From: Pontibacter arcticus | GTDB taxonomy: Bacteria > Bacteroidota > Bacteroidia > Cytophagales > Hymenobacteraceae | NCBI RefSeq assembly: GCF_003284895.1 | Contig: NZ_QMDV01000002.1 | Span: forward strand, 940,010 to 1,004,009 | DNA length: 64,000 nt | Direction of reading: 5' to 3' | Shown here: positions 41,493-53,211 of the stretch, piece by piece | How positions within the stretch are numbered: position 1 is the first letter of the stretch | Layout of the letters: each line of letters opens with the position of its first letter | The notes under the pieces: model-generated | The model's database searches: none | Told to the model about the DNA's origin: nothing | The model's input: only the letters and a program-made list of their open reading frames with translations | Translations under genes and position numbers: made by a program

Positions 41493-43430
41493 TTAATTGT
41501 TTAGTATTCCAGCAACTTTGTCCTGAAACAACTGAATAAAAGCATCTACTTCCATCGAGCCCAGATCACCTTCTCCGTGCCGGCGAACCGATACAGAATT
41601 GCTTTCCTGCTCCTTCTCTCCTACTATCAGCATGTAAGATACTTTTCTAACTTCAGCATCACGAATTTTACGGCCGATTTTTTCATCGCGGTTATCTACA
41701 AACCCACGAATGTCATGTTGTAATAAACGCTCGTATACTTCCTGCGCAAAATCGTGGTACTTTTCTGAAATAGGAAGTATGGCAAACTGCTCCGGGCTTA
41801 ACCACAGCGGGAAATTACCGGCACAGTGCTCTATTAACACGGCCACAAAACGCTCCAGCGAACCAAAAGGTGCACGGTGAATCATAACCGGACGGTGCTT
41901 TGCATTATCTGCACCTATGTACTCTAACTGGAAACGCTCCGGCAGGTTATAATCCACTTGTATGGTACCAAGCTGCCATTTACGACCCAGGGCATCCTTC
42001 ACCATAAAATCTAGTTTCGGACCATAAAACGCAGCTTCACCCAGCTCGGTTACAGTACGCAAACCTTTTTCAGTAGCAGCTTCTATAATGGCGCATTCAG
42101 CTTTTTCCCAAGCCTCGTCGCTACCAATATACTTGGCTTTGTTCTCCGGATCGCGTAAAGAAATCTGGGCAGTATAATCCTCAAAGCCGAGTGCTTTGAA
42201 AACATATAATACAAGATCAATAACTTTGATGAATTCTTCCTTCACCTGATCCGGACGGCAGAAGATGTGCGCATCATCCTGCGTAAATCCACGTACACGC
42301 GTTAAGCCATGCAGCTCACCGCTTTGTTCGTAACGATACACAGTGCCAAACTCAGCAAGGCGCACCGGAAGCTCTTTGTAAGAACGCGGACGCACTTTAT
42401 AGATTTCGCAATGGTGCGGACAGTTCATCGGTTTCAGGAAGAACTCCTCTCCTTCGTTTGGCGTTTTGATCGGCTGGAACGAGTCTGCTCCATACTTTTC
42501 GTAGTGCCCCGAAGTAACATACAACTCTTTGCTGGCAATATGTGGGGTAACAACAGGCTGATAACCGGCACGCATCTGCGCTTTACGCATGAATTGCTCT
42601 AGGCGCTCGCGCAGCAAAGTACCTTTAGGCAACCAAAGCGGCAGGCCCATCCCTACTTTCTCAGAGAAAGCGAATAATTCCAGTTCTTTGCCCAGTTTGC
42701 GGTGGTCGCGTTTCTTGGCTTCTTCCAGTCGCTCCAGGTATTCGGTTAGTTCTTTTTGTTTCGGGAAAGTGATAGCATAGATACGCGTGAGTTGCTTATT
42801 TTTTTCGTCGCCACGCCAGTAGGCACCAGCCACATTCATGAGCTTAGCCGCCTTTATAAAGCCTGTATTCGGAAGGTGTGGGCCACGGCACAGGTCTACG
42901 AAATTTCCTTGTGTATAGAAAGTTATACTTCCGTCTTCCAATCCTTCTAACAAATCAAGTTTATACTCATCACCTTTCTCTTTAAAGTAAGCGATGGCAT
43001 CTGCTTTAGATACTTCCTGGCGTTTATACTCTGCTTTATTGCGCGCAAGTTCGAGCATTTTTTGCTCTACTTTGGCAAAATCATCCTGCGAGAACTGCTT
43101 ATCGCCTAAGTCGATATCATAGTAAAAACCATTTTCTATGGGCGGACCGATACCGAATTTAACACCCGGGTACAGGGCTTCAAGCGCTTCGGCCAGTAAG
43201 TGCGCAGACGAGTGCCAGAACGTGTTTTTACCTAAATCATCATTCCAGGTGAGCAGCTGCACGGCGGCATCTTCCGTGATCGGGCGCGTCAGGTCCCAAA
43301 CAGTGTCGTTTACTTTGGCAGCAAGCACGTTCCGAGCTAAGCCTTCGCTTATACTTTGTGCAATCTCAAGGCCTGTCACCGCATTTTCATACTGGCGGAC
43401 AGAGCCGTCTGGGAGTGTGATGTTGATCAT
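41493..43430 (-). CDS. thrS: Threonyl-tRNA synthetase
   Basis: 645 residues, full length. The N-terminal TGS domain ([19 protein letters not shown]) is followed by the editing domain with [12 protein letters not shown] and the class II catalytic core ([55 protein letters not shown]) with zinc ligands Cys/His/His. The anticodon-binding domain is at the C-terminus ([17 protein letters not shown]). It charges tRNA-Thr. The gene starts five bases after a TPR lipoprotein gene and lies 79 bases upstream of infC. Confidence 0.98.
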   Translation of the reverse strand: MINITLPDGSVRQYENAVTGLEIAQSISEGLARNVLAAKVNDTVWDLTRPITEDAAVQLLTWNDDLGKNTFWHSSAHLLAEALEALYPGVKFGIGPPIENGFYYDIDLGDKQFSQDDFAKVEQKMLELARNKAEYKRQEVSKADAIAYFKEKGDEYKLDLLEGLEDGSITFYTQGNFVDLCRGPHLPNTGFIKAAKLMNVAGAYWRGDEKNKQLTRIYAITFPKQKELTEYLERLEEAKKRDHRKLGKELELFAFSEKVGMGLPLWLPKGTLLRERLEQFMRKAQMRAGYQPVVTPHIASKELYVTSGHYEKYGADSFQPIKTPNEGEEFFLKPMNCPHHCEIYKVRPRSYKELPVRLAEFGTVYRYEQSGELHGLTRVRGFTQDDAHIFCRPDQVKEEFIKVIDLVLYVFKALGFEDYTAQISLRDPENKAKYIGSDEAWEKAECAIIEAATEKGLRTVTELGEAAFYGPKLDFMVKDALGRKWQLGTIQVDYNLPERFQLEYIGADNAKHRPVMIHRAPFGSLERFVAVLIEHCAGNFPLWLSPEQFAILPISEKYHDFAQEVYERLLQHDIRGFVDNRDEKIGRKIRDAEVRKVSYMLIVGEKEQESNSVSVRRHGEGDLGSMEVDAFIQLFQDKVAGILNN

Positions 43431-43435
43431 TATTT

Positions 43436-44524
43436 TTAGTTTTCTATTAATTCTACTGGTTGTGGTTGCACAGGCCTGCTTTCGGGCTGTACGCTGTTTA
43501 ATTTATACTTCAGGCGTGCGATGGCCTGGTAAGCGTATGTATACGTCGGCTCTGCTTGCAGCAGTTTTTGGTAAGCATCCAGAGCCTCAATGTTTCTGCC
43601 TGCTTTCTCGTAGCTATTTGCTAAAGTAACCAGGTATTTTTTGGTTCTGCCAAAGCTTTTTTGTGCCTTATTAAGATGAAGTACAGCACCTTCGAAATCG
43701 CCTTGGGCATACAAGTATAAACCCGTTTTATAGTGTGGTCCCTGCAGTGTATCGTTAGCGGCTATGGCACTTCTGTAAAAAATATGCGCACTATCTGCTT
43801 TCTGTTCAGCTTCGTACAACAGGCCTTTGTAGTATAAAACCTGCGCATCTTTCGGGGCTTGCTTCTGTGCAGCTCTCAGGTATACTTTGGCTGGTTCGTA
43901 GGCCTTCTGCGCTACTAGTATTCCGGCTAGCTCTCTTTTAGGTTCCATAAACTGCGGTGCATAATTTAAAGCAGCTTTGTAATGCTGGATAGCCCGAGCT
44001 GTATCAGCAGTTGCTTCCTGTATTTTCGCTTTATAGTATAACACATACTCATCGGCGGGCGTAAGCTGCTGTGCCTTACTGATGTAAGCAGCTGCCTGTT
44101 TATACTTTTTTTGCTGAAAGTATAACTCCCCGAGCAAAACATACAGCGCCGAACTTTGATACGAGTTCCGTTCTGCACGCAGCGCAAGCTTTAAAGCCTC
44201 CTGCTGCCGGTTCATTTTACGCAATACCTGTGCCTTTAAAAACAAGTTAGCTGGTTCGTCTTTTGTAAGTCGTAACGCCTCGTCGGTATCAGCTAAGGCC
44301 TGCTCAAATTTATCATCCTTCAGTAATACTAACGCACGCCGGGCATATAAACTACCATCGTTCTTTGCCATTTGTATGGCCGCATTCAGGTTTCGAAGCT
44401 GGCTTTCCGGATCATCTTTTACCTGCTCCAGGTTAACCATCTGCTCCTGCTTTCTTTCCTCGCTAGTACAGGCAGCCAACATTCCTGAAAGTAACAGGGC
44501 CAGGAAAGGTACTAGGTGCCGCAT
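43436..44524 (-). CDS. TPR-repeat lipoprotein
   Basis: 362 residues. A signal peptide with lipobox (LLSGMLAAC) precedes about eight tetratricopeptide repeats, for example [45 protein letters not shown] and [28 protein letters not shown]. The protein is probably tethered to a membrane on the periplasmic side and mediates protein contacts. It is closely followed by thrS, but a functional link is not implied. It overlaps nothing. Confidence 0.85.
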   Translation of the reverse strand: MRHLVPFLALLLSGMLAACTSEERKQEQMVNLEQVKDDPESQLRNLNAAIQMAKNDGSLYARRALVLLKDDKFEQALADTDEALRLTKDEPANLFLKAQVLRKMNRQQEALKLALRAERNSYQSSALYVLLGELYFQQKKYKQAAAYISKAQQLTPADEYVLYYKAKIQEATADTARAIQHYKAALNYAPQFMEPKRELAGILVAQKAYEPAKVYLRAAQKQAPKDAQVLYYKGLLYEAEQKADSAHIFYRSAIAANDTLQGPHYKTGLYLYAQGDFEGAVLHLNKAQKSFGRTKKYLVTLANSYEKAGRNIEALDAYQKLLQAEPTYTYAYQAIARLKYKLNSVQPESRPVQPQPVELIEN

Positions 44525-44630
44525 GCAGGGTTTGGTTTATACTTTGGCAAATGGTTTAAATGTAATACTATGCGCTAATTTAAGATATTTTCATCAAATA
44601 GAAACATCTGCCAAGCAGCTTACCGGTAAA

Positions 44631-44670
44631 AACAAAGAGCCTGCCACCAAATGGAAGCAGGCTCTTTGTT
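44631..44670 (-). terminator. Terminator after the 262-aa TPR gene
   Basis: A 14-bp perfect stem (AACAAAGAGCCTGC at 44631-44644 with GCAGGCTCTTTGTT at 44657-44670). It lies 16 bases past the stop. Confidence 0.85.
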
Positions 44671-44685
44671 TTTCATCTGATAGTG

Positions 44686-45474
44686 CTAGCTTTTCATTCG
44701 CTGCTCTAACATTATTTTGCATCGCCTGCTTAGTTCCAGTTCCTCCTTCGTTTCCAGCTCTACCGTGAGGGCTTTCTCCAATGTAGAAATACAGGCTGAT
44801 TTATCTTTCATCTCATCGTACACACACGCCAGATCATAGTAATACCGGATATTCGATGGCTCGTAGCTGATCGCTTTCTCAAGTGCAGCCACCGCATCCT
44901 GGTTAGTAGCTTTCTCGTTTACGCCACCAAAAAAGAATTTGGCTGCAGTCTGTTCTGCTACATTCAGGTTGGCCACTTTAAAGTACCAGCGGCCTAGCAT
45001 ATACCAGGCACCTGCGTGTTGCTCGTTTCCAGCCAAGGCAATATCCAGGTAAGAGCGCATCTGATAAATTGCAGTTAACCTTTTTTTAGGACCAGCCACC
45101 ATTGCTTCGCAGCCCATCGCCATCGCCATTACATAATTCGATTCCGCATCCAACGGGTTAATACCATAGGCGCGCAGTGCATAGGCTTTTGCTTTGCTAA
45201 AGTGTTTGCCTTTTGTAGTTTCATCCAGGTAACGTTCCCCGATGCGGCAATGCAGGAAACTAGCCTTGCAAAGTGCTTCGTAATTATCGGCGGCGCTATC
45301 CAATACCTGCTCATAAAGCATCAGCGCTTCCGAATCTTTGTAACTGCTCAGTAAGGCTTCGGCACGTTGCATCAGCCGCTCGTTTCCGGAGGCGTTTCCA
45401 GCTGCTAAACAGCTGGAAAAATCTCCGGAAAAAAGAAGACCAATAATAAGTAAGGCGCTAAAAAGTCTTTTCAT
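44686..45474 (-). CDS. TPR-like secreted protein
   Basis: 262 residues from ATG 45474; a TTG six bases upstream also opens the frame but the ATG gives the cleaner signal peptide (MKRLFSALLIIGLLFSGDFS). The rest is helical repeats of TPR type (LMLYEQVLDSAADNYEALCKA, AVAALEKAISYEPSNIRYYYDLACVYDEM). It is likely periplasmic. It ends at a strong terminator, so it is not cotranscribed with the TPR lipoprotein. Confidence 0.78.
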   Translation of the reverse strand: MKRLFSALLIIGLLFSGDFSSCLAAGNASGNERLMQRAEALLSSYKDSEALMLYEQVLDSAADNYEALCKASFLHCRIGERYLDETTKGKHFSKAKAYALRAYGINPLDAESNYVMAMAMGCEAMVAGPKKRLTAIYQMRSYLDIALAGNEQHAGAWYMLGRWYFKVANLNVAEQTAAKFFFGGVNEKATNQDAVAALEKAISYEPSNIRYYYDLACVYDEMKDKSACISTLEKALTVELETKEELELSRRCKIMLEQRMKS

Positions 45475-45538
45475 AAACAATTATACTGTGGTAACTTACA
45501 GAATAAAAAAGACTAATGCAAGAGCTATACTTTGCTAG

Positions 45539-48286
45539 TTAAAACAGATTAAGTTGTTTCTTTCTCTTGATCGCGCTTTTTTCTTCTTCGGATTCTGTTT
45601 CCGAGTCTACGTTACTTCCAGTAAGAGGTTGAGCTTGGCTCGAGCGTGCAGCTTCTTCAGCTAACTCCTTCAACTCATCAGGTACTGTAATGGGCTCGCG
45701 TTTGGCAGCAGCTTTCTTGGCTTTGGGCTTGTCGTCCAGCTCCACTTCCTGCATTTTAGGCACTTCTACATCCAATATTTTGTAGTAGTTCAGTTTGTTA
45801 CCCATCGCTTTCCAGCCTTTCACGTCGATAAATTCGCTGAGCAGTAGCTTCTCTGTTTCCTTCTCGCCACGCAGGCCACGCTTGAAGGCAATTTTTGCCA
45901 GCGGCTCCGGGTGCGTTGAAACAGCTTCGAGGCGCGAATTCTTACTCTCTGAAATAAACGTGAATTTCTTACCTATACTGGAGGTCTCTATTTTGAAACG
46001 CTTCACATAGTATACTTTATTATCGCCCTCATAATAAATACTTGAAACCACCAGCTCCGGCTCAAACTTCTGCAGCACTTTTATCTTCTCTACAGTATAG
46101 TGGTTGCTCAGGTCGAATGTAGTCTGCTCATACGTGCCATCCTCATAAATAACAAGTATGGTATCGTCTGTATTGAAAGAGCCCAGGTATCGGCCACGGC
46201 CTTCGGTGTTCAGTCTGCCGATCACTTCATCGTAGAAGATCTCGCGACCACCCAACGTTGATTCTCCGAGGCTTTTCTGAACCACTTTCTTGATCGGATG
46301 CTTGGTAATGATGTTCCCATTCGAGCCTTTCCCTTTGATCATCAGTTCAGCGAAATCAAAGTCGAAGGTTTTGATGCGAGCCGCCGCAGCCGGTGCAAGC
46401 GTTACCGTAACCACTTCTGACTCGGAGTTCGGATTGGCCGTCAGGTAATGTACTTTGGAGTTCTTCTCTCCTTTTGTGAGGTCGTATTCTTTATCGCGGG
46501 TGATGGATTTAACGGCAAAGCGTTTGGCAAACGAAATACCGGATTTTCCGTCCACGTAAATCATGTTGTAAACCATGTGCTCGTCGTTCTTATTATAAAC
46601 GCCAGCCATGATGATATCTTTACCCACAAAAGTTTTGTCGGCAACTTTGGTTACGACAAACTTGCCATCTTTCCGGAACACGATGATATCGTCCATATCG
46701 GAGCAATCGCACACAAATTCGTCTTTGCGCAAACCAGTTCCCACAAAGCCGTCTTTGGCATTCATGTAGAGTTTCTGGTTGGCAATGGCTACTTTCTGGG
46801 CAGTGATTACATCGAATGTTTTAAGCTGCGTTTTGCGGTCACGGCCTTGTCCATACTTTTTAAGCAAGCCTTCAAAGTATAAAATAGAGTAACCGATCAG
46901 GTTTGCCAGATTTGCATCTACTTCTGCCATCTCTTCTTCCAGCTTTTTGATATACTCATCAGCTTTAAAAGAGTCGAATTTGGAAATACGCTTGATCTTG
47001 ATCTCCGTCAGGCGGATAATATCTTCTTCGGTTACCTCGCGGCGCAGTAATTTTTTGAACGGATCGAGGCCGGTATCAATTGCATTTAATACCGCTTCCC
47101 AGGTTTCGCATTCTTCGATGTCGCGGTAAATGCGGTTCTCGATGAAGATTTTTTCCAGGGAAGAGTAATGCCACTTGTCTTCCAGTTCGTCTTTGCGTAT
47201 CTCCAGTTCACGCTTCAGGAGGTCAACTGTTTTGAAGGTAGAAATTCGCAATAACTCATCTACATTAAGGAAGCGCGGCTTGTCTTCAATAATAACGCAG
47301 GTGTTTGGCGAAATAGAGACCTCGCAATCCGTGAAGGCGTACAGCGCATCCATGGTTAAATCCGGTGAAACGCCGGCGGGCAGGTGCACCTGAATCTCGA
47401 CATCGGCCGCCGTATTATCTACGACCTTCTTGATCTTAATCTTATTGTTCTCGCTCGCTTTTACAATCGACTCCATCAGACCGGTAGTGGTAATGCCATA
47501 CGGCACATCCCGGATGATGAGCATACTTTTATCCGCTTTCTCGATTGTGGCGCGCACACGCAACTTACCACCGCGCATACCGGCATTATAGTTTGTCGCA
47601 TCTACCATACCACCGTTCGGGAAGTCAGGCATCAGCATAGTCTTCCTGCCTTTCAGCACATCAATTGAGCCCTTTAAAAGCTCTTTGAAGTTGTGCGGCA
47701 TTATTTTCGTAGATAAACCTACGGCTATACCTTCCACACCCTGTGCCAGCAGCAACGGAAATTTTACAGGTAGCGTAACAGGCTCGTTTTTTCGGCCATC
47801 GTAACTTAACTGCCAGGTAGTAGTCTGCGGATTAAACACTACATCCAACGCAAACTTGGAAAGGCGCGCTTCGATATAACGCGGTGCTGCTGCGCTATCG
47901 CCGGTACGTACATCGCCCCAGTTACCCTGCGTTTCGATCAGCAAATCTTTCTGGCCCAGGTTTACCATCGCATCGCCAATGGAAGCATCGCCGTGCGGGT
48001 GATACTGCATGGTTTGCCCGATCACGTTGGCTACTTTGTTGAAGCGGCCGTCGTCCATCTCTTTCATGGCGTGCATGATGCGGCGCTGCACTGGTTTTAA
48101 ACCATCTTCAATGGCAGGCACGGCACGCTCTAGTATAACATAAGAAGCATAGTCGAGGAACCAGTTTTCGTAGAGACCGGAAACTGGGGTTACGTTATGG
48201 ATAAGCTCCGCCTCGCCGTCTGTAAACTCCACAGCCAGTTCGTCTTCTCTTTCTATCTCTTCGTTGTTCAGCTCGTCGTTATGCAT
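45539..48286 (-). CDS. parC: DNA topoisomerase IV subunit A (ParC)
   Basis: 915 residues. The catalytic Tyr is in [16 protein letters not shown] at about residue 137. [13 protein letters not shown] and [19 protein letters not shown] are the breakage-reunion signatures. The C-terminal half forms a beta-pinwheel-like repeat region, and the last 60 residues are acidic/basic low complexity ([26 protein letters not shown]). It lacks a clear GyrA-box, and its length with the 620-residue partner favours topoisomerase IV over gyrase. It decatenates chromosomes. It overlaps parE by eight bases. Confidence 0.9.
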   Translation of the reverse strand: MHNDELNNEEIEREDELAVEFTDGEAELIHNVTPVSGLYENWFLDYASYVILERAVPAIEDGLKPVQRRIMHAMKEMDDGRFNKVANVIGQTMQYHPHGDASIGDAMVNLGQKDLLIETQGNWGDVRTGDSAAAPRYIEARLSKFALDVVFNPQTTTWQLSYDGRKNEPVTLPVKFPLLLAQGVEGIAVGLSTKIMPHNFKELLKGSIDVLKGRKTMLMPDFPNGGMVDATNYNAGMRGGKLRVRATIEKADKSMLIIRDVPYGITTTGLMESIVKASENNKIKIKKVVDNTAADVEIQVHLPAGVSPDLTMDALYAFTDCEVSISPNTCVIIEDKPRFLNVDELLRISTFKTVDLLKRELEIRKDELEDKWHYSSLEKIFIENRIYRDIEECETWEAVLNAIDTGLDPFKKLLRREVTEEDIIRLTEIKIKRISKFDSFKADEYIKKLEEEMAEVDANLANLIGYSILYFEGLLKKYGQGRDRKTQLKTFDVITAQKVAIANQKLYMNAKDGFVGTGLRKDEFVCDCSDMDDIIVFRKDGKFVVTKVADKTFVGKDIIMAGVYNKNDEHMVYNMIYVDGKSGISFAKRFAVKSITRDKEYDLTKGEKNSKVHYLTANPNSESEVVTVTLAPAAAARIKTFDFDFAELMIKGKGSNGNIITKHPIKKVVQKSLGESTLGGREIFYDEVIGRLNTEGRGRYLGSFNTDDTILVIYEDGTYEQTTFDLSNHYTVEKIKVLQKFEPELVVSSIYYEGDNKVYYVKRFKIETSSIGKKFTFISESKNSRLEAVSTHPEPLAKIAFKRGLRGEKETEKLLLSEFIDVKGWKAMGNKLNYYKILDVEVPKMQEVELDDKPKAKKAAAKREPITVPDELKELAEEAARSSQAQPLTGSNVDSETESEEEKSAIKRKKQLNLF

Positions 48287-50141
48287 ATAATTCTTCTACT
48301 ATGTCTTTTTCAATCACCAGGTTTTCAATAATAAACTGCTGTCGCTCGGGTGTGTTCTTGCCCATGTAATAGCTCAGCATGTTCTGGATGGTGGTATCTT
48401 TCTGCAGGATAACAGGCTTGAGTTTGATGTTATCACCTATAAATTTACCGAACTCGTCCGGCGAGATCTCACCTAAACCTTTAAAGCGGGTAATTTCCGG
48501 GCGCTTGCCAAGTTTCTGTATCGCTTCCTGTTTCTCGGTTTCGTTGTAGCAATAGATTGTGTCTTTTTTATTTCGCACCCGGAACAAAGGCGTTTCCAAG
48601 ATGAAAACATGGCCGTTACGCACCAGATCCGGGAAGAACTGCAGGAAAAACGTGAGCAGCAGCAACCGGATGTGCATACCATCTACGTCAGCATCGGTCG
48701 CGATCACTACACGGTTGTAGCGCAATCCTTCCAGGCCTTCTTCTATATTAAGCGCGTGCTGCAGCAGGTTAAATTCCTCGTTCTCATAAACTACTTTTTT
48801 CTTCAGGCCATAACAGTTCAAAGGCTTACCTCGCAAACTGAAAACGGCTTCGATGTCTACGCTACGCGATTTGGTGATAGAACCGCTGGCAGAGTCACCT
48901 TCGGTAATAAACAGTGTGGAAAGCAGGCTGCGTTCGTCTTTATCTTCGTTAAAATGCAGGCGGCAGTCGCGGAGTTTACGGTTGTGCAGGTTCGCTTTTT
49001 TAGCTCGCTGATTGGCCAGTTTCTTCACGCCGGCCATATCCTTGCGTTCGCGCTCACTCTGCTCGATGCGTTTCTTCAGGGCTTCGGCAGTAGTCGGGTT
49101 TTTGTGCAAGTAATTATCCAGCGACTCTTTGATGAAGTCGTTGATATAAGCGCGCACAGCCGGACCATCAGGCCCCATTTCAATAGAACCCAGCTTTGTT
49201 TTGGTCTGAGATTCAAAAACAGGCTCCTGTACTCTTAAGGAAATAGCGCCTACTATAGAGCCGCGAATATCAGCAGCATCGTAATCTTTCTTATAGAAAT
49301 CACGCAGGGTTTTAACCACCGCCTCTCGGAAAGCTGCCAGGTGCGTGCCGCCCATTGTAGTATACTGCCCGTTTACAAACGAGTAATATTCTTCGCCGTA
49401 ATCGTTACCGTGCGTAATGGCCAGCTCAATATCATTTCCCTTCAGGTGAATAATCGGGTAGCGCATACTTTCCTCATCGGCTTTGTTACGAAGCAGATCA
49501 AGTAGGCCGTTTTCAGAATAATATTTTTTACCGTTAAATACAATGGTTAAGCCGGCATTCAGGTATACATAATTCCAGATCTGGTTTTCCAGGTAATCCG
49601 GGTTAAACTGGTAGTTCTTGAAAATGGTATCATCGGGCGTGAAAACAGTAAGCGTGCCGTTACGCTGGGACGAATCCTGAATTTCAACATCTTCCGTAAG
49701 TACGCCACGTTCAAATTCAGCTGCTTTCACCTTACCATCACGCACCGACTGAATCCGGAAATGGCTGGAAAGGGCATTTACCGCTTTGGTACCAACCCCG
49801 TTCAGACCAACTGATTTCTGGAACGCTTTGCTATCATACTTTCCGCCGGTATTTATTTTGCTAACGCAATCGATCACTTTGCCTAACGGAATGCCACGGC
49901 CGTAATCACGTACCTGTACTTTATGGTCTGATATCTTTACTTCGATCGTTTTACCATACCCCATCACATGTTCGTCGATGGAGTTATCGATCACTTCTTT
50001 TACTAATATATAGATACCATCGTCGGCCGAAGAACCGTCTCCGAGCTTGCCAATATACATACCAGGGCGTAACCTGATGTGCTCGCGCGGCTCCAGTGAT
50101 CGGATACTATCTTCGTTGTAGGTGTGTTCTAACTCTGCCAT
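48279..50141 (-). CDS. parE: DNA topoisomerase IV subunit B (ParE)
   Basis: 620 residues, without the large C-terminal insertion of Gram-negative GyrB. The GHKL ATPase motifs are [15 protein letters not shown] (Mg-binding Asn), [15 protein letters not shown] and [14 protein letters not shown]. The TOPRIM domain starts [33 protein letters not shown] and the metal Asp cluster is [19 protein letters not shown]. It forms the ATP-driven half of topoisomerase IV with the overlapping parC. Gyrase subunits are not in this window. Confidence 0.92.
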   Translation of the reverse strand: MAELEHTYNEDSIRSLEPREHIRLRPGMYIGKLGDGSSADDGIYILVKEVIDNSIDEHVMGYGKTIEVKISDHKVQVRDYGRGIPLGKVIDCVSKINTGGKYDSKAFQKSVGLNGVGTKAVNALSSHFRIQSVRDGKVKAAEFERGVLTEDVEIQDSSQRNGTLTVFTPDDTIFKNYQFNPDYLENQIWNYVYLNAGLTIVFNGKKYYSENGLLDLLRNKADEESMRYPIIHLKGNDIELAITHGNDYGEEYYSFVNGQYTTMGGTHLAAFREAVVKTLRDFYKKDYDAADIRGSIVGAISLRVQEPVFESQTKTKLGSIEMGPDGPAVRAYINDFIKESLDNYLHKNPTTAEALKKRIEQSERERKDMAGVKKLANQRAKKANLHNRKLRDCRLHFNEDKDERSLLSTLFITEGDSASGSITKSRSVDIEAVFSLRGKPLNCYGLKKKVVYENEEFNLLQHALNIEEGLEGLRYNRVVIATDADVDGMHIRLLLLTFFLQFFPDLVRNGHVFILETPLFRVRNKKDTIYCYNETEKQEAIQKLGKRPEITRFKGLGEISPDEFGKFIGDNIKLKPVILQKDTTIQNMLSYYMGKNTPERQQFIIENLVIEKDIVEELYA

Positions 50142-50491
50142 TCTGTAAGCGTAAGTATATTGTTAGGGTAGAATTAATTGGAAATATATATAAAAATAAA
50201 AAAACTTGAGGTGCTAACTCTCCAGTACACTCTTGTTATTTATACTTCAGGTTTATACTTTGATGCTAATACAATTAGTATATTTTTCTCCTGAGTTGTT
50301 TTTTATCCGTTTAATCTTCTTTAGAACCTTCATTTAAAGCTTCTGGTTCAACAAAGATACGATTTCTATACCTTATTTTAGCCAATTTATTTAGCAAATT
50401 AATAACCAGCCAGATAGCAGCTAAGTATAACATTTGCGTACCTTAGCGAGTACATATTTTAATCGCTATATTCTTTTACCTGCTCTGCTAC
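50142..50491. promoter_or_regulatory. 350-base divergent gap between parE and the AI-2E gene
   Basis: On the minus strand a perfect -7 box, TATCTTTG (50359-50352), has TTG (50385-50383) about 23 nt before it. This would give parE a leader of roughly 200 nt. Several TATACTT words are also present. I see no ORF. Confidence 0.55.
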
Positions 50492-51628
50492 ATGGAAATA
50501 AAGTTACCGACCTACCTGAAGTGTATTGCTATTTTAATGGGTCTTTTGCTGCTGATCTACTTTATGCAGCTTTTTAAAGCCGTGTTGGTACCGCTTGCCT
50601 TTGCCATGCTATTTGCTTTGCTGTTACTGCCGCTTTCCCAAAACCTGGAGAGGTTAAAACTGCCGCGTGCGCTGGCTATTATGTTTAGCCTGATTGTAGT
50701 GATTAGTATACTGGGACTGGTTATCTGGTTTTTATCAGCACAAATAATGAGCCTGACCAGCGAACTGGATAAGATAGGCCAGAATATTGATGAACTGGTT
50801 ATTAAAGTCCAGGATTTCCTATACCAAAAGTTCAGCATTCCGCCGTCCAGCCGCACCGACCTGATCCGCGACTCGTTTGGCAACCTGCGGGAAATAGCAA
50901 GCAGCTTGCTGCAAGGTACCATATCCACTACAACAGGCGCTTTGGCCATGCTGACCATCATCCCCATCTTTATTTTCTGCTTTTTATACTATCGCGATCA
51001 CCTGCAGCAGTTCATGTTCAAGTTTGTGTCTAAAGACCGCCGCAGCGGCATGATGCAAACTGTCAGCAATATTCAGACGGTGGTGCAAAGTTATTTATCC
51101 GGTTTAATGATCGTGATTGTCATTGTATCGCTGCTGAACTCGATGGGCCTGCTTATACTTGGTGTAAAGTATGCGATCTTCTTTGGCGTGTTTGCATCCA
51201 TACTAACTATTATACCTTACATCGGCATCCTGATCGGGGCGATGTTGCCTGCTCTTTTTACACTGGCCGCAACCGGCAATTTAGTAGATGCGCTGCTGGT
51301 AGTAGGTGTATTTTCATTTGTGCAGTTCCTGGAAGGTAATTTTATAACGCCCTTTATTGTAGGCTCTAAAGTAAGTATAAACCCGTTTGCAGCCATTATT
51401 GCGTTGCTGTTGGGCGGGGAAATTTGGGGCGCTGCCGGCATGATCCTTTCTATTCCGCTGATCGCCATGCTGAAAGTGCTGTTTGATGCCTACGAACCGC
51501 TCGAGCCGTTCGGTTATTTGTTAGCTGATATCGACGATCTGAAATCTCAGAAAAGCGGGCGGTTTAACAAAATGTTTGACAAGCTTCGAAACCGCGCTAA
51601 AAAACAGGGCCAAGAAATACAGGAGTAA
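50492..51628 (+). CDS. AI-2E family transporter
   Basis: 378 residues with about eight hydrophobic helices. The AI-2E_transport family pattern is clear: LKCIAILMGLLLLIYFMQLFKAVLVPLAFAMLFALLLLPL near the N-terminus, and later YIGILIGAMLPALFTLA, FVQFLEGNFITPFIVGSKVSINPFAAIIALLLGGEIWGAAGMILSIPL. Named after an autoinducer-2 exporter; other members act as antiporters or have no known substrate. It is a single gene here, so the substrate is open. Confidence 0.85.
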   Translation: MEIKLPTYLKCIAILMGLLLLIYFMQLFKAVLVPLAFAMLFALLLLPLSQNLERLKLPRALAIMFSLIVVISILGLVIWFLSAQIMSLTSELDKIGQNIDELVIKVQDFLYQKFSIPPSSRTDLIRDSFGNLREIASSLLQGTISTTTGALAMLTIIPIFIFCFLYYRDHLQQFMFKFVSKDRRSGMMQTVSNIQTVVQSYLSGLMIVIVIVSLLNSMGLLILGVKYAIFFGVFASILTIIPYIGILIGAMLPALFTLAATGNLVDALLVVGVFSFVQFLEGNFITPFIVGSKVSINPFAAIIALLLGGEIWGAAGMILSIPLIAMLKVLFDAYEPLEPFGYLLADIDDLKSQKSGRFNKMFDKLRNRAKKQGQEIQE

Positions 51629-51749
51629 CTTACTAATACCATTTGCAGGGTTAGGTATGCATGCAGCATTTTGAAACGTATTGCTAATAATATTGGTTTA
51701 TAGGATAAGCCTTTAAAACAGGAACCGACACACCTAAACGTTCAGAAGC

Positions 51750-53159
51750 TTGTACGCCATCATAGATATCGAAACTACGGGAAGTCAGCCGTCGCAGGAT
51801 AAAATTACAGAGATTGCCATCTTTATACATAACGGCCAGGAAATTGTGGACCAGTATAACACACTGATCAATCCGCAGCGCCCTATCCCCTATTTTATTA
51901 CGCAGCTTACCGGCATCACCGACGAAATGGTGCGCGATGCCCCCAAGTTTTACGAAGTTGCCAAAGAGATTGTAGAGTTTACCGAAGGGCACGTTTTTGT
52001 AGCGCACAACGTCCGTTTCGATTACTCCTTTATAAAAAAAGAATTTGCTGATCTGGGCTTTACCTTTCAGCGGAAAACGCTTTGTACCGTTCGCCTCAGC
52101 CGTTCCCTTATTCCGGGTTTGCCTTCATATAGCTTAGGCAAGCTTTGCAAAAGTATCGATATACCGCTGCAGCAACGCCACCGCGCCATCGGCGATGCCG
52201 AAGCTACTGCCAAACTATTTGATAAGCTCATCAAAATAAACCGCCCTGTAATAGATGGCCAACAGCAGTTAACAGAGCCATCCGAACAGCTGAAACATGC
52301 TATTAAAACATCCTTATTACCCCCCCGCATTACAAAAGAACAGGTAGATGCGCTGCCGGGCGTACCGGGCGTTTATTATTTTTACAACGAGCAGGGCGAG
52401 GTGATTTATGTAGGCAAAAGTATTCATATAAAGAAGCGCATCATTCAGCATTTCAATATCGATTACAAAAGCCGCAAGTCCGTAGAGTTTAAGAACAGCA
52501 TTGCCGATATTACTTATGAGCGAATGGGCAACGAACTGGTGGCTTTGCTGTTTGAGTCGGCGGAGATAAAGCGCATGAAACCGCAGTATAACCGCCAGCA
52601 ACGCCGTAGCGTTTTTAACACCGGCATTTATAGTTACGAGGATGAAAAGGGCTATCGCAGGTTAACTTTCGGCACCGTGAACCGCGCTGAAAATGCAAAC
52701 ATGACCCCTATTATTGCACTTACCAATCAGTTTAAAGCCAAAGGATTTCTGTTTCATAAAGTATCCAAATTTAACCTTTGCCAGAAACTCTGCGATCTGT
52801 ATAAAACCAATGGTGCCTGCTTTGATTACCAGGTGCACCAGTGTAAAGGCGCCTGCATCGGACTGGAATCTCCGGAGGAATACAACGCACGCGTAGCCGA
52901 AGCAATCGATTCTTTCACGTTCGAGCACAACTCGTTTGTGATCATAGGCAAAGGCCGCGAGCTAGGCGAAAAGTCAGTGGTAGTGGTGGAGAACGGTACC
53001 TACCTGGGTTTTGGCTTTGTAGATGAGTACTTTTCTGCTCAGGGATTAGAAGATTTTAAAAGCGCAATTACCCGTTACAATGATAACAAAGACGTGCAGC
53101 AACTGATACGGGGCCACATGCGCGGCAAGCACAAAGACAAAATTCTGATCTTCGATTAA
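51750..53159 (+). CDS. Exonuclease (DnaQ-like) / GIY-YIG nuclease fusion, TTG start
   Basis: 469 residues starting at TTG 51750 (the conserved YAIIDIETTGS begins at the second residue, so a later ATG is excluded). The N-terminal DEDDh exonuclease motifs are YAIIDIETTG (Asp, Glu), VAHNVRFDYSFIKKEF (Asp) and HRAIGDAEATAKL (His, Asp). The middle GIY-YIG endonuclease domain is GVPGVYYFYNEQGEVIYVGKSIHIKKRI, as in UvrC. The remainder carries Cys-rich segments (CQKLCDLYKTNGACFDYQVHQCKGAC). Such epsilon-UvrC-like fusions occur in several phyla and probably act in DNA repair. Confidence 0.9.
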   Translation: MYAIIDIETTGSQPSQDKITEIAIFIHNGQEIVDQYNTLINPQRPIPYFITQLTGITDEMVRDAPKFYEVAKEIVEFTEGHVFVAHNVRFDYSFIKKEFADLGFTFQRKTLCTVRLSRSLIPGLPSYSLGKLCKSIDIPLQQRHRAIGDAEATAKLFDKLIKINRPVIDGQQQLTEPSEQLKHAIKTSLLPPRITKEQVDALPGVPGVYYFYNEQGEVIYVGKSIHIKKRIIQHFNIDYKSRKSVEFKNSIADITYERMGNELVALLFESAEIKRMKPQYNRQQRRSVFNTGIYSYEDEKGYRRLTFGTVNRAENANMTPIIALTNQFKAKGFLFHKVSKFNLCQKLCDLYKTNGACFDYQVHQCKGACIGLESPEEYNARVAEAIDSFTFEHNSFVIIGKGRELGEKSVVVVENGTYLGFGFVDEYFSAQGLEDFKSAITRYNDNKDVQQLIRGHMRGKHKDKILIFD

Positions 53160-53180
53160 GCCATCAATTTATACTTTGTG

Positions 53181-53211
53181 AAAGCCATACTTGCTGTACA
53201 AGTATGGCTTT
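53181..53211. terminator. Bidirectional terminator between convergent genes
   Basis: A 13-bp perfect stem (AAAGCCATACTTG at 53181-53193 with CAAGTATGGCTTT at 53199-53211). It sits 20 bases past the nuclease stop and touches the trehalose phosphatase stop. Confidence 0.8.

Noticed and set aside
48609..49238. A 209-codon plus-strand frame inside parE
   Set aside because: Shadow of the TOPRIM region; no promoter or family features.
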